From assembly GCF_020544465.1 (NCBI RefSeq), contig NZ_CP066126.1:3534001-3598000 (forward strand): a stretch of 64,000 nt of DNA, given 5' to 3'. The notes beneath the pieces are model-generated. The model worked only from the letters and a program-made list of their open reading frames with translations. It was not told where the DNA came from and made no database searches. This document shows, piece after piece, positions 1-8,642 of the stretch (the first letter of the stretch is position 1; every line of letters starts with the position of its first letter). The DNA is from Chromobacterium rhizoryzae (GTDB taxonomy: Bacteria; Pseudomonadota; Gammaproteobacteria; Burkholderiales; Chromobacteriaceae). Made by a program: the position numbers and the translations under genes.

Positions 1-46
1 AAGAGCAGCTGTTACGGGACCCAGCCGTTACCTTAAAGGTCAAAGA

Positions 47-586
47 ATGTACGCAAACGCCCTACTTTCACTCCTTGGCGGCATGATTATTGGTGCGGCC
101 GCCCTCGACGCCTGCGCTTCATCTCTTTACCAAGGCACTATCACTACCCGGAATACGGGGGCAGGAAAAGTCTGCTTCTCAGTAGACAACTACAGATCGG
201 CAAACACGTCCATTGCCATCCCTTCCAAGGGGCTGGTTTTGACTTCCATCACGGTTTACTCGGAAACGGCCAACGGTGCGCAAGCCATCTGGAAAATTAA
301 TGCAGCGTCCCGAAACGAAGTAGAACTCTACAAAGTCAAGTCTGGTGAATGTTTGATTTACGGAGAAGTCATTGCTGGCAAATACACAGTGAGCCAAGCT
401 CCGAAGCCACTACCGGCCTCAACTCCGTTAGAGGTTGTAGCAACGTTTTGGTACCCAGCAGAATTCAATAATATTTTGTCCATGGGAGGAAAGTTTTGCT
501 CAATGGCAAATGAAATCATCGAGGTCTCCGAAGACGGTAACTGCCCTAGTCAAAGCGCCCCTAAGGAAAAAGCCAAATCCCTGTAA
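47..586 (+). CDS. Putative periplasmic lipoprotein of unknown function
   Basis: This 179-residue protein begins with a hydrophobic segment ending in L-D-A-C around residue 23, which could be a lipobox, although no basic residues precede it. The rest has scattered cysteines and a beta-rich look. The overall plan (lipobox, then a short motif with a cysteine and many strands) resembles the small periplasmic lipoproteins proposed as type VI secretion immunity proteins, but that is inference from general likeness. The TAA stop at 584-586 lies on the edge of the dispersed repeat that follows. An AAAG stretch upstream of the ATG is a weak ribosome site. No partner effector is visible, because the window starts just upstream. 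Confidence 0.6.
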   Translation: MYANALLSLLGGMIIGAAALDACASSLYQGTITTRNTGAGKVCFSVDNYRSANTSIAIPSKGLVLTSITVYSETANGAQAIWKINAASRNEVELYKVKSGECLIYGEVIAGKYTVSQAPKPLPASTPLEVVATFWYPAEFNNILSMGGKFCSMANEIIEVSEDGNCPSQSAPKEKAKSL

Positions 587-730
587 GAGCCTGTTCAAAG
601 TCTCGCGAGCAAGAGCGAGACAAGGCGAAAACGAGCGAAAAAGCGGAATGTACAGGTGGTACATGAGCATTTTGAGCTCGTTTTCAACGCCGTATCGCCG
701 AAGCGCAGCAGACTTTGAACAGGTTCTAAG
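585..730 (+). repeat. Dispersed ~146-bp repeat element, full copy A
   Basis: The element starts AAGAGCCTGTTCAAAGTCT and ends with its near reverse complement (AGACTTTGAACAGGTTCT plus AAG). Inside, GGCGAAAACGAGC pairs with GCTCGTTTTCAACGCC, and TGTAC pairs with GTACA, so the whole element can fold as a long imperfect hairpin. Related full or partial copies lie at 9064, 21299, 24087 and 52830 and in several fragments. It begins inside the stop codon of the preceding gene. No ORF or transposase is present, so it looks like a MITE- or REP-type sequence. Confidence 0.85.
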
Positions 731-800
731 CCTTTTGACCACAACACCATAAACAGAACAGCCTCTCAAACGAGAGGCTGCTTCCTATTCAAACACCAGC

Positions 801-1109
801 TTAGATGGACTTCAGCTCCCGCAACGCTTCCGGGTGCTGTACAGCCACCCGCAGCAAGGTTTGCGCCGCGCCGGTGGGCATGCGCCGGCCTTGCTCCCAT
901 TCCTGCAGCGTGCGCTTGCTGACATCCAGCAATGCCGCGAACTCCGTCTGGGACATGCCCATCTGCGAACGCGCTTGTGCCGCCAGCGTGGGCGTGACCT
1001 GAGTGCGCCGGGTGGCCTGGTCCGCCTTCATCTGGCGCACGGACTCCAGCAGTTCCGCTCCCAGATCGCGCAGGGCGTCCCGAGCGGCCAGTTCTTTTTC
1101 AGTCGGCAT
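801..1109 (-). CDS. HTH (XRE-type) antitoxin-like transcriptional regulator
   Basis: The 102-residue product carries a helix-turn-helix in its C-terminal half (the segment around MSQTEFAALLDVSKRTLQEWE), the layout of HigA/NadS-type antitoxins that repress their own operon. The ATG at 1109 is chosen over an upstream ATG because AAGGAG lies eight bases before it. A RelE/HigB-type toxin gene would be expected immediately upstream or downstream; none is seen on either side, so the gene appears to be an orphan. A solitary regulator is an alternative reading. Confidence 0.8.
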   Translation of the reverse strand: MPTEKELAARDALRDLGAELLESVRQMKADQATRRTQVTPTLAAQARSQMGMSQTEFAALLDVSKRTLQEWEQGRRMPTGAAQTLLRVAVQHPEALRELKSI

Positions 1110-1310
1110 CGATAGTCTCCTTGATCGATCTGAGAGTTTTAGTGCTTTGAAACCTTGCATAGCTACACAGGAAACCGCGTATCCGATGCGCCCTAGGTCC
1201 CTTCAAGCCTGCCGTCGGGTGGCAGGCCCGAGGTCTTAGCTACGCAGAAACTTCGCTTCGCTCGTTTTAAGCGGCTGCTTTGTTTGAGCGATTTGACGTT
1301 AGCAAATTAA

Positions 1311-1448
1311 CACTGAGCGAATCAACGATTCGCACGTAGAGAGTTCAGCCGCGCCTCGGGCCTGACGGGAACCGGCGGGAAGCCGTAGGCCAGGCTTGCA
1401 GGGCGGCCTTTAGGGGTGTCTACGTGCGAATCTTTGATTCGCTCAGTG
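1311..1448. repeat. Long inverted repeat, 30-bp arms with 29/30 identity
   Basis: The arm at 1311-1340 (starting CACTGAGCGAATCAACGATT) is the reverse complement of 1419-1448 except for one base. The 78-bp centre is GC-rich, unlike the arms. The arms contain no ORF. The size and symmetry suit a miniature mobile element or a large hairpin; a direct target duplication was not recognised. Confidence 0.8.
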
Positions 1449-1656
1449 ATAAGGATATTTGGCCAAGCAAATATCCTTTCCCTGTACGCAGGAGCAGTCC
1501 CGGCAATGAAAACCATCATCCGCGCAGCGGATTCAATCCACTGGGCAATGAATTAACCCAAAAAAAATCGGGAACAGGCTCTCAGGTAAATACAAGCCAC
1601 CACAGGAATCTACCGCTCAAGCTCCCGCAAACCAGTACAACACCTGACCCGCCCCC

Positions 1657-1701
1657 TCACCCAGCCTTAAACGCCTCAAAAAACCCCCACCACCGGCACA
1701 G
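1657..1701 (-). pseudogene. Scrap of a MocR-type regulator 3' end
   Basis: Read on the minus strand, this piece encodes WWGFFEAFKAG followed by a stop. The intact MocR gene at 2813-4186 ends in LGFFEGVGSL with the same GGGGTTTTTTGAGG DNA core. The simplest reading is a remnant of a related, lost gene. The match is short and could be coincidence. Confidence 0.3.
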
Positions 1702-1843
1702 GTGATTGATCCGAAACCAAACGCCCCCCTCCACCGGGAATACTATGACGCCCCGTAGGTACACAGACGAGCGGGACAGGCCAGTAAGGCACTCGCCGAT
1801 TGTGGCGCATCAAACGGAGGCCATAGCGGCCTTGACCGTACTG

Positions 1844-2242
1844 TTAAGGCACATGGGCCGCACACTTTGGGTCCTGGGCATTTGGAAGCCAGGCTTCGGT
1901 AATAGGTGTAACCATGCTAAGAACTGCGGCAAATAACACGGACCAAACTCCGACAGAGGCTTTCGCTCGTAAGGCTGCTGCTGCGGCTGGCGACCTTGAA
2001 AGGCGCGATGCGGCCCAGAAAACGAATGTGAGCAACCCAAGAATGACAGTGGCTAGCGATGTCGTCACGCCATAAGCCAGAGTAAATGAGTTTGTGGGAT
2101 GCCAACTACACCAATTTTTCGGCGTGTAGAGCCAAACCCCGTAAGGATTTGCCGACCTGAACCATACAGCGAGACCTACGGCAACGAGAAACGTTGCCAA
2201 GGCAATGAGAGAAGCTATGCGCTGTGAGCGGTATCTAGTCAT
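1844..2242 (-). CDS. Small membrane protein of unknown function
   Basis: This 132-residue protein has about three predicted membrane segments: near residues 9-28, 55-77 and 96-117. Two cysteines and several tryptophans sit in the loop after the first segment. The ATG is preceded by AGGG. I recognise no family. It stands alone between degenerate stretches, so it may be accessory DNA. Confidence 0.5.
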   Translation of the reverse strand: MTRYRSQRIASLIALATFLVAVGLAVWFRSANPYGVWLYTPKNWCSWHPTNSFTLAYGVTTSLATVILGLLTFVFWAASRLSRSPAAAAALRAKASVGVWSVLFAAVLSMVTPITEAWLPNAQDPKCAAHVP

Positions 2243-2812
2243 ACGCCCTAACGTGAAAAAAATACACCTGTGTAGGCGTAGATTTGGTTTGTCTATGTGT
2301 GTAACTCAGCATGATACGCGGTATTTTCTTTGACATCCTTGGAGTGGTCGTGGACTACACCAACATGGCATTGAAGAGACCCGCTTGGCTGGCCAATTCC
2401 GTAACCAAGCTGGAATAACCTCTGTCATGCTTGGCGCAGTAGATTTTCTTGTTGATTCTCCGCCCACCGAGCGCCGCTGATAAAGACACGCTTGCCCGAG
2501 CCCGCAGCCAGGCAGCACACGATGCAAGCATTGCCCATCTCTCTCCCCAAGATTTTTCTATAGCGCCATTTGTCAGCATTATAACTCTGACTTTGGCGAA
2601 CAACACCATCGGCATATTTCGCCACCATGTCAGGCGTTGAAGGCGCGACTGACCCTTGCATGCCCCAGGTCAGTCTCGCTGGGGATGCCCAAGACACCTA
2701 TAAGAGTTCGGAGTGAGTCCGGAATTTTGTATAAAGCAGTCATTGCCATTCGGATCACTGAAAAGCTGCTAAGGCCGAGAAGCAGAACCCTCCCTCCAAA
2801 TCATCATTCAGG
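2243..2812. other. Stretch without a supported gene; possible decayed coding sequence
   Basis: Overlapping short minus-strand frames between about 2306 and 2740 could be pieces of one frameshifted gene. For example, the frame running through 2425-2640 reads MVAKYADGVVRQSQS near its start and is interrupted upstream by a stop. No family could be assigned, no ribosome site is convincing, and AT content is raised. I see nothing else here. Confidence 0.35.
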
Positions 2813-4186
2813 CTATAAACTCCCCACCCCCTCAAAAAACCCCAGCGCCCGCGCATCGCCGGCATAAGCGACATTAATCCGCAGCCAGTCATTGTCCTCG
2901 CCGCCTGGCATGAAGCCGCTGCCCGGCGACAGCAGCACGCCGCGCTTGGCGGCCTCCGCCTGCATGTCCTCGAAGCTGTGGCGGCCGGTGCGCGCCCAGA
3001 CGAACATGCCGCCCTGCGGCTCCGCGAACACTTGCCAGCCGTTAGCCTCCAGCGTTTGCAGCGTGGCGGCCATTTGCCGGTTCAGCCGCAGCCGCAGCCT
3101 TTGCGTCAGCTTGCGGTAAGCGCCGCTAGACAAGAGCTGGGCCGCCACGCATTCCGCAAAGCGCTGGGTGCCGATGCCGGTGTACATCTTGATATTGGCC
3201 AGTTGGCGGATCAGTTCCGGCTGGGCCAGCACATAGCCGACGCGCAGCGAGCAGCTGAGGGTTTTGGAGAAGCTGGATACGTAGATCACCCGCCGCAGCG
3301 AATCCAGCGCCGCCAGGCGCACGCCGGGGTGGTTCTGGAAATCCGCGTAGATGTCGTCTTCCACAATCAGAAAGTCATGGGCCTCGGCCAGTTGCAGCAG
3401 GCGGTGCGCCACCGCCGGCGTCACGCAGGTGCCGGTGGGGTTGTGGAACAGGCTGTTGATGAACAGGCATTTGGGCCGCTGCCGGGCCAGGATGGCTTCC
3501 AGCGCCGCCAGGTCCGGCCCGTTGCCGGCGCGCGGCACCGCCAGCATTTCTATGCCGTGGAATTTCAGCAGGTTGAACAGATTGTAGTAGCCGGGGCTTT
3601 CCACCAGCACGGTGTCGCCGGGCTTGAGCAGCGCGCGCGCCAGCAGGTCCAGCGCGTGGCTGCCGCCGTTGGTGGTGAGGATTTGCTCCTGCTCCACATG
3701 GATGTCGATCTGGCGCAGCCGCTGTTGCAGTTGCCGGCGCAAGGCCGGCAGGCCCAGCGGGGTGCTGTAATCGAACAGGTCCGCCGGCTGACAGCGGGTG
3801 ATGTGGCGGATGGCGTAGCCCAGTTCTTCCTGGTCCCGCCAGCTGTCCGGCACCCAGCCGCAGCCCAGCTTCAGCTGTTCGCCGCTGTCGCTGAACTGGC
3901 CCCAGGCCGGCTCCATGGTTTCCCGCCATTCGCTTTCTTCGCGGCCCGGCGGCGCGGCCACGAAGAAGCCGGCGCCGTGGCGCGATTCCAGCAGGCCCAA
4001 CGCCACCAGCCGGTCGTAGGCGTCGATCACGCAGGACTGGCTGAGCTGCTGCTCCTTGGCCAGTTGGCGGATGGAGGGCAGCCGGGTGCCGGGGCGGACG
4101 CGGCTGAGCCGTATCCAGGCGTGCAGTTGATCGGCGATTTGCTGCGCCAGCGGCTGCCGGCTGGCGCGGTCGAGTTCTAGCTGCAT
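2813..4186 (-). CDS. MocR/PdxR-type regulator (GntR HTH fused to aminotransferase-like domain)
   Basis: The 457-residue protein has an N-terminal GntR winged helix (residues ~1-75, with RPGTRLPSIRQLAKEQQLS) followed by a fold-type I PLP aminotransferase-like domain. That domain includes the HNPTG segment and the SSFSKTL segment, whose lysine normally binds PLP. Such proteins sense PLP or amino-acid-derived ligands and control a neighbouring gene. The ATG at 4186 starts directly at the GntR domain; an upstream in-frame ATG at 4261 would add 25 unrelated residues. It is divergent from an MFS gene, its likely target, and a perfect palindrome lies just upstream. Confidence 0.9.
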   Translation of the reverse strand: MQLELDRASRQPLAQQIADQLHAWIRLSRVRPGTRLPSIRQLAKEQQLSQSCVIDAYDRLVALGLLESRHGAGFFVAAPPGREESEWRETMEPAWGQFSDSGEQLKLGCGWVPDSWRDQEELGYAIRHITRCQPADLFDYSTPLGLPALRRQLQQRLRQIDIHVEQEQILTTNGGSHALDLLARALLKPGDTVLVESPGYYNLFNLLKFHGIEMLAVPRAGNGPDLAALEAILARQRPKCLFINSLFHNPTGTCVTPAVAHRLLQLAEAHDFLIVEDDIYADFQNHPGVRLAALDSLRRVIYVSSFSKTLSCSLRVGYVLAQPELIRQLANIKMYTGIGTQRFAECVAAQLLSSGAYRKLTQRLRLRLNRQMAATLQTLEANGWQVFAEPQGGMFVWARTGRHSFEDMQAEAAKRGVLLSPGSGFMPGGEDNDWLRINVAYAGDARALGFFEGVGSL

Positions 4187-4195
4187 GGCGGGCTC

Positions 4196-4222
4196 ACTGT
4201 TTGCTGATAATGAGCAAACAGT
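4196..4222. promoter_or_regulatory. Perfect palindrome, candidate operator of the MocR regulator
   Basis: ACTGTTTGCT and AGCAAACAGT are exact 10-bp inverted arms separated by seven bases. The site lies ten bases upstream of the regulator's ATG, within the divergent intergenic space shared with the MFS gene. GntR-type dimers bind such inverted repeats. The operator role is inferred from position. Confidence 0.6.
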
Positions 4223-4392
4223 TAAGCGCAAATGGCCGCCGCTGTCACTTGTTGCCGTCATGGGTGGGCCGGATAGTGGCGTGTCGCGCGGCCCGCCGCA
4301 CCCTTTATCCTAGCCAGGCCTCACCTTATGACCGTCCCACTGTCCACCCACACTGTTTGTCCCGCCGTGTCTCTTTTATTCCCGGAGGCGGC

Positions 4393-5574
4393 ATGAACAC
4401 GCGCCACCCTGCCCGGCTGGCCTTCGGCCTGTGCCTGATCACGTGCGCAGTGAATCTGCAAGCGCCGCTGTACACCGCTTACGCGCAGTTGGCCGGCCAG
4501 GGCGCGGCGGCCACCGCCACCGCGTTTTCCGCCTATGTGCTGGGGGTGTTGCCGGTGCTGCTGGCGCTGGGCGGCCTGCCGGACCGGCTGGGACGCAAGC
4601 CCCTGATCCTGGCGGCGCTGACGCTGGCGATGCTGGCCACCGCCGTCATGGCACTGTGGCCACGGCTGGAGGCCTTGGCCGTGGCGCGCTTTCTGCTGGG
4701 CTGCGGCACCGCGCTGGCTTCCGCCGCCGGCGTCGCTTATATGGGGGAATTGATGGCGGAGCCGGACGGCCGCCGCGCCACTTTGTGGGTGACGGCCAGC
4801 ACCTCGCTGGGCTTTGGCCTGGGCGCAGCGCTGACCAGCGTGTGCCTGCTGTGGCAGAGCACGCTGACGCCGGCCAGCTTTTGGCTGCATCTGGCGCTGG
4901 CCGGCGCGGCGCTGCTGGCGGTGGCGGGCTTGCCGGACCCGGCCCCGCGCGGCCGCCATACGGCGATGCTGCGCCCGCCCTATTTCCCCGCCGGCAGCTT
5001 GCCCTTCGGCTTGGCCATTCTGCTGGCCTGGGCGGCGGTGGGGCTGGTGATCGCGCTGCTGCCCTCGGTGCTGGCCGCGCATGGGCTGGCGCGCTGGTCC
5101 GGGTTTTCCACTTTCACCGTGATCAGCTGCGGCCTGCTGTTCCAGCCGCTGGCCCGCGCGATGCCGCCCAGCCGCGCCGCCCGTCTGGGCATGCTGGTGC
5201 TGCCGCCCAGCTACGCGCTGCTGGCCTGGGGCGCGACCCAGGGTTCACTGGCGGCGGTGTTGCTCGGCGCGCTGGGCGCGAGCAGCTCCTGCTACGGCTT
5301 CACTTATCTGGGCGGTTTGTCCGCGGTGAACGCGCTGGCCGGCGCAGAGAAGCCGCGCGCCAGCGCCGGTTTCTTTCTATTGGCCTATATCGGCTTCAGC
5401 TTGCCGGTGATCTTCACCGGCCTGCTGGTGGACCGCCTGGGCGCGCCCGCCGCCCTGCTGCTGTTCGGCCTGGCGCTGGCCGCCGGCGCGGCCCTGGTTG
5501 CCCGGGCGATTGGGCGGAGCGCGGCGGCAAACGCCATGCTTCCCGCCATGGCGGCGGCCAGCCGGCACGATTAG
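4393..5574 (+). CDS. MFS transporter (drug/metabolite efflux type)
   Basis: This 393-residue inner-membrane protein has about 12 hydrophobic segments and the MFS loop 2-3 signature (GGLPDRLGRKP). The substrate is unknown. The start at 4393 is chosen because GGAGG lies just upstream and the first membrane segment follows at once; the longer frame would run through the divergent promoter. It is divergently arranged with the MocR regulator and is presumably controlled by it. Confidence 0.88.
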   Translation: MNTRHPARLAFGLCLITCAVNLQAPLYTAYAQLAGQGAAATATAFSAYVLGVLPVLLALGGLPDRLGRKPLILAALTLAMLATAVMALWPRLEALAVARFLLGCGTALASAAGVAYMGELMAEPDGRRATLWVTASTSLGFGLGAALTSVCLLWQSTLTPASFWLHLALAGAALLAVAGLPDPAPRGRHTAMLRPPYFPAGSLPFGLAILLAWAAVGLVIALLPSVLAAHGLARWSGFSTFTVISCGLLFQPLARAMPPSRAARLGMLVLPPSYALLAWGATQGSLAAVLLGALGASSSCYGFTYLGGLSAVNALAGAEKPRASAGFFLLAYIGFSLPVIFTGLLVDRLGAPAALLLFGLALAAGAALVARAIGRSAAANAMLPAMAAASRHD

Positions 5575-5589
5575 CCGCGGGTGGCAAGG

Positions 5590-5659
5590 CCTAAGAACGG
5601 GTTCAAAGTCCCGCGCTTTCAGCATGCTATTGACCGCAAAGACATTGGCGATAGCATGC
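5590..5659 (+). repeat. Dispersed repeat fragment plus adjoining hairpin
   Basis: CCTAAGAACGGGTTCAAAGT at about 5590-5610 matches the end of the dispersed element (AGAACCTGTTCAAAGTCT type). It is followed by a separate inverted repeat, GCATGCTATTG (5622-5632) with CGATAGCATGC (5649-5659). The rest of the element is missing. Confidence 0.55.
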
Positions 5660-6171
5660 GAAGAATGTCCAAAGGGTTTGGCTTTGCAGGCAAGGCATTG
5701 CAAATAGCGTCAGCCCACGAATAACGGCTGAAATAAACACTCCCCTGCCACAGGCATTTGCATACCTTTGCGTATCAGTTGGCATTAGGCGCTTTTGCTT
5801 TATCAATAACTGGCACTGATGCTCTTATTGCTGCGGACCTTGTAGCCGCCGCCTTCTTCACCCCTGAAAGAATGGGCAAAATCAACAATATAATCTTCAG
5901 ACAACAACTCTTTTGAAAGCACCCTCATTTACCCACTTGTAAGATGGTGCTAGCATGCGTTGTGACACAGGGGACACCAATGACTTTAATTCCCTCAAGA
6001 AGGGCCGGCCTTCCTTCTGACGAAACCTGGCCCTCCGCCCAAAAGCAGCCCAATCATCAAAACTTAATACACACTCAGGAATTGAACAATGAAATCCACT
6101 CAAACAAATCAAACATCCTGTAGTCCCCTCTTTCAGGAGGACTTCTTTTAAACCACACAATAAAAACCATC
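5660..6171. other. AT-rich stretch without a supported gene
   Basis: Composition drops sharply in GC compared with the flanks. A plus-strand frame without a start codon (about 5737-5916) encodes a short hydrophobic, alanine-rich sequence and may be a gene remnant. A minus-strand frame at 5897-6160 has no recognisable features. No promoter or RNA gene was identified. Confidence 0.4.
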
Positions 6172-6723
6172 ATGCCAACCATAGAAAACACATTAAAAAA
6201 ATCTCCTTTGCTTTATTTTTTCATATTTGTCAGTATAGCGCCCATTCTGCTTATCGGAATCGCATCTCAGCTAATGGGAGATTCGTCCCTAGCACCAATC
6301 TTCAATTTCTTGTCTCTCAAGCATTTAACGGGTTCTGGCGGCATGGAATCTGAGACGCTGAAAAACACGGCTGCCGTGACTTTCTCGTACATTCGTCTCA
6401 GTATCCCAATTTATTTTATCGCAATTATTTTTCTATTTCGCCGGGATTTTGCTTTCAGCAACTTGGATTTAAGCCATTTCAGTTGGAAACGAGTGACTCT
6501 TTCGCTATTCGCCATCGGCGGAATGCTTGCCTTCATGGTGTACATTACTTATTTTGACGATTCCAACCTTGAGTCTGGCAGTCATATCATTAGAATAGCC
6601 GCCACCAACCCGATACTTTATTCAATCTTGGCGTCATGTCATGTAATGATGTTCTATTTCATTGCGCATTTGACTTTTATCAGCCTCGTTTTTCAGCCTA
6701 TTTACTTGATAAAAAACCGCTAA
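6172..6723 (+). CDS. Membrane protein of unknown function in an AT-rich island
   Basis: The 183-residue product has about four membrane segments: near residues 12-32, 72-90, 108-126 and 148-176. Its codons favour A/T endings, unlike all neighbours, which suggests horizontal transfer. Small polytopic proteins of this kind include bacteriocin immunity proteins, but no motif supports that here. It is followed by about 230 bp without a clear gene before the chemoreceptor. Confidence 0.65.
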   Translation: MPTIENTLKKSPLLYFFIFVSIAPILLIGIASQLMGDSSLAPIFNFLSLKHLTGSGGMESETLKNTAAVTFSYIRLSIPIYFIAIIFLFRRDFAFSNLDLSHFSWKRVTLSLFAIGGMLAFMVYITYFDDSNLESGSHIIRIAATNPILYSILASCHVMMFYFIAHLTFISLVFQPIYLIKNR

Positions 6724-6958
6724 TTTCTCAACGGCGGGGGTAGTCCAAAAACCTCCGCCAAACCATTCATATGACATATCGTCACCACCCACTCGCCCAC
6801 TGCAGCCTTCCCCATTCTTCCCCAGCAAAAAATTGATAAGCGCGATACGCATGATTTGATCTAGCCCAATCCGGCAACTATGTTTCATCAAGAGGCCGCG
6901 GCTCTGGCAGGGCGCGTCGCGGCACTATAGGCACAATATCTGTCCGGGGGAGCGCTCC

Positions 6959-8587
6959 ATGCTGCACCAGTTGACCGTCAAGCAAAAACTGTTGGCCGGC
7001 TTTGGCCTGCTGATCATTCTGATCGCCATCATCGTGGCGGTGGCGATGATGAAGTTGAATACCATTGGGGACAAGATCCGCGATGTGACCGAGGACCGTT
7101 ATCCCAAGATCGTGTTGGCCAACAAGATCAGCGTTACCACGCTGGACGTGGGCCGCTCCATCCGCAACGCCATCATTGTGCAGACGCCGGAGGAGACCGA
7201 GACCCATATCAAGAAGGTGGAGGAGTTCCGCGCCGCCAACGCCGTCAATATGGATCAGATGGAAAAGCTGTTGTCCACGCCCAAAGGGAAGGAGCTGTTC
7301 GACAAGCTCAAGACGGCCAGCGCCAATCTGGGCGGTCAGTTCGAGCCCTTGTACGCCTTGGCGCGCGCCAACAAGAACGAGGAAGCCAAAACCTTTCTGA
7401 TGAAGACTTTTGCGCCGGCCAACAATGCGTTTTTAAAGGCGCTGAAAGAGATGTCTGACTTTCAGGAAGACTTGATGCAAAAGTCTATCGAGGGCAGCAA
7501 GGCCGCGCAGAGCGAGGCGGTGACGGTGTTGATCACCGTGGCGGTGATCGCCCTGATCGCCGCGGTGGCGATTGCGATGTTCATCGCCAATCTGGTGACG
7601 GTGCCGCTGAAGAAATCCGCGCAGCTGGTGCGCAATATCAAGCAGGGCGATTTGTCCGGCCACGATGAGCCGATTCCGGAGGCGCGCGACGAGGCCATCG
7701 CCATGGCCAAGGATATTCAGGAGATGCGCCAGGGCCTGCGCGAGGTGGTGGCCAGCATCCAGAAAAACGCCAACGAGGTGTCGGACTCCGCCCATGAGTT
7801 GGCCAGCATGTCCGAACAGGTGGCCCACGGCGCTCAGCGCCAGTCCGAGGCCACCTCGGAGGCCGCCGCCACCATTGAGGAGCTGACGGTCAGCATCAAC
7901 CACGTGGCGGACAACTCCAACGAGGCTTCCCGCCAAGCGGCGATGGCCGGCGATCTGGCCAGCCGCGGCGGCCATGCGGTGAAGGCGTCGGTGGGCAATA
8001 TCGAATCGGTGTCGTCTTCGGTGGCGGCCACTTCGGACCAGATGAAGGGCCTGACTCAGGAAGTGCAGAAGATAGGCAATATCGTCACGGTGATCCGCGA
8101 CGTGGCGGACCAGACCAACCTGCTGGCCTTGAACGCGGCGATTGAGGCGGCGCGCGCCGGCGAGATGGGCCGCGGCTTCGCCGTGGTGGCGGACGAGGTG
8201 CGCAAGCTGGCGGAACGCACCGCCAGTTCCGCTCAGGAAATCACTCAGATGATCGGTTCCATCCAGGGCAGCGCCAACCGGGTGGTGGGCAGCATGGAGC
8301 AGAGCCTGACCAGCGTGGGCACGGTGTCCGACGGCGCCGGCCAGGCCACCGACTCCATGCAGGAGATCGAGGGCAGCACCCACTCCATCGTGCAATCCAT
8401 CGGCAACATCACCAGCGCGCTGAGCGAGCAGCGCACCGCCAGCCTGAACCTGGCGCAGAGCATGGAACGGGTGTCGCAGATGGCGGAGGAAAACAGCGCC
8501 ACGGTGGAAGAACTGGCCACCACCTCCAGCCAGCTCAATGCGCTGGCGCAGAACCTGCAGGGCGTGACCGCACGCTTCCGTCTCTAA
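6959..8587 (+). CDS. Methyl-accepting chemotaxis protein
   Basis: This 542-residue transmembrane chemoreceptor has a first membrane segment at about residues 10-32, a periplasmic four-helix-bundle-type domain to ~185, and a second membrane segment at ~188-212. HAMP and a long cytoplasmic coiled coil follow, with the conserved hairpin tip (EAARAGEMGRGFAVVADEVR). It would transmit ligand binding to CheA/CheW. GGGGGAG upstream supports the ATG. No C-terminal CheR-binding pentapeptide is visible. It is monocistronic. Confidence 0.95.
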   Translation: MLHQLTVKQKLLAGFGLLIILIAIIVAVAMMKLNTIGDKIRDVTEDRYPKIVLANKISVTTLDVGRSIRNAIIVQTPEETETHIKKVEEFRAANAVNMDQMEKLLSTPKGKELFDKLKTASANLGGQFEPLYALARANKNEEAKTFLMKTFAPANNAFLKALKEMSDFQEDLMQKSIEGSKAAQSEAVTVLITVAVIALIAAVAIAMFIANLVTVPLKKSAQLVRNIKQGDLSGHDEPIPEARDEAIAMAKDIQEMRQGLREVVASIQKNANEVSDSAHELASMSEQVAHGAQRQSEATSEAAATIEELTVSINHVADNSNEASRQAAMAGDLASRGGHAVKASVGNIESVSSSVAATSDQMKGLTQEVQKIGNIVTVIRDVADQTNLLALNAAIEAARAGEMGRGFAVVADEVRKLAERTASSAQEITQMIGSIQGSANRVVGSMEQSLTSVGTVSDGAGQATDSMQEIEGSTHSIVQSIGNITSALSEQRTASLNLAQSMERVSQMAEENSATVEELATTSSQLNALAQNLQGVTARFRL

Positions 8588-8604
8588 AAACGGGGTTCAA
8601 ACCA

Positions 8605-8631
8605 GGCGGGTCCGGCAAGCGCGGGCCCGCC
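8605..8631. terminator. GC-rich hairpin between convergent genes
   Basis: GGCGGGTCC and GGGCCCGCC form a nine-pair stem with one wobble between the convergent chemoreceptor and glyoxalase genes. There is no strong T-tract, so termination is only suggested by position. Confidence 0.4.
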
Positions 8632-8642
8632 CTTCCCCGCGC

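Larger units (their letters stand above)
1110..1843. other. Gene-poor stretch with inverted repeats and gene scraps
   Basis: No convincing gene is present. The stretch holds a short hairpin (GCCTGCC at 1207-1213 with GGCAGGC at 1221-1227), a long inverted repeat (1311-1448) and a scrap resembling the 3' end of a MocR-type gene (1657-1701). The short open frames here lack ribosome sites and family resemblance. The composition is more AT-rich than the flanks, as in decayed accessory DNA. Confidence 0.5.

Noticed and set aside
1299..1448. Possible integron attC site in the inverted repeat region
   Set aside because: The arms are too long and exact for attC, and no matching GTTRRRY/RYYYAAC core pair is at the ends. 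No integrase is present.
2978..4180. Long plus-strand frame opposite the MocR gene
   Set aside because: The product is a low-complexity Gln/Ala/Arg string typical of antisense frames in high-GC genes.
5897..6160. Minus-strand 87-codon frame
   Set aside because: No ribosome site, no family features, and a composition that looks like chance in AT-rich DNA.
6634..6891. Minus-strand 85-codon frame overlapping the membrane-protein gene
   Set aside because: It overlaps a better gene on the other strand, and no recognisable domain is encoded.
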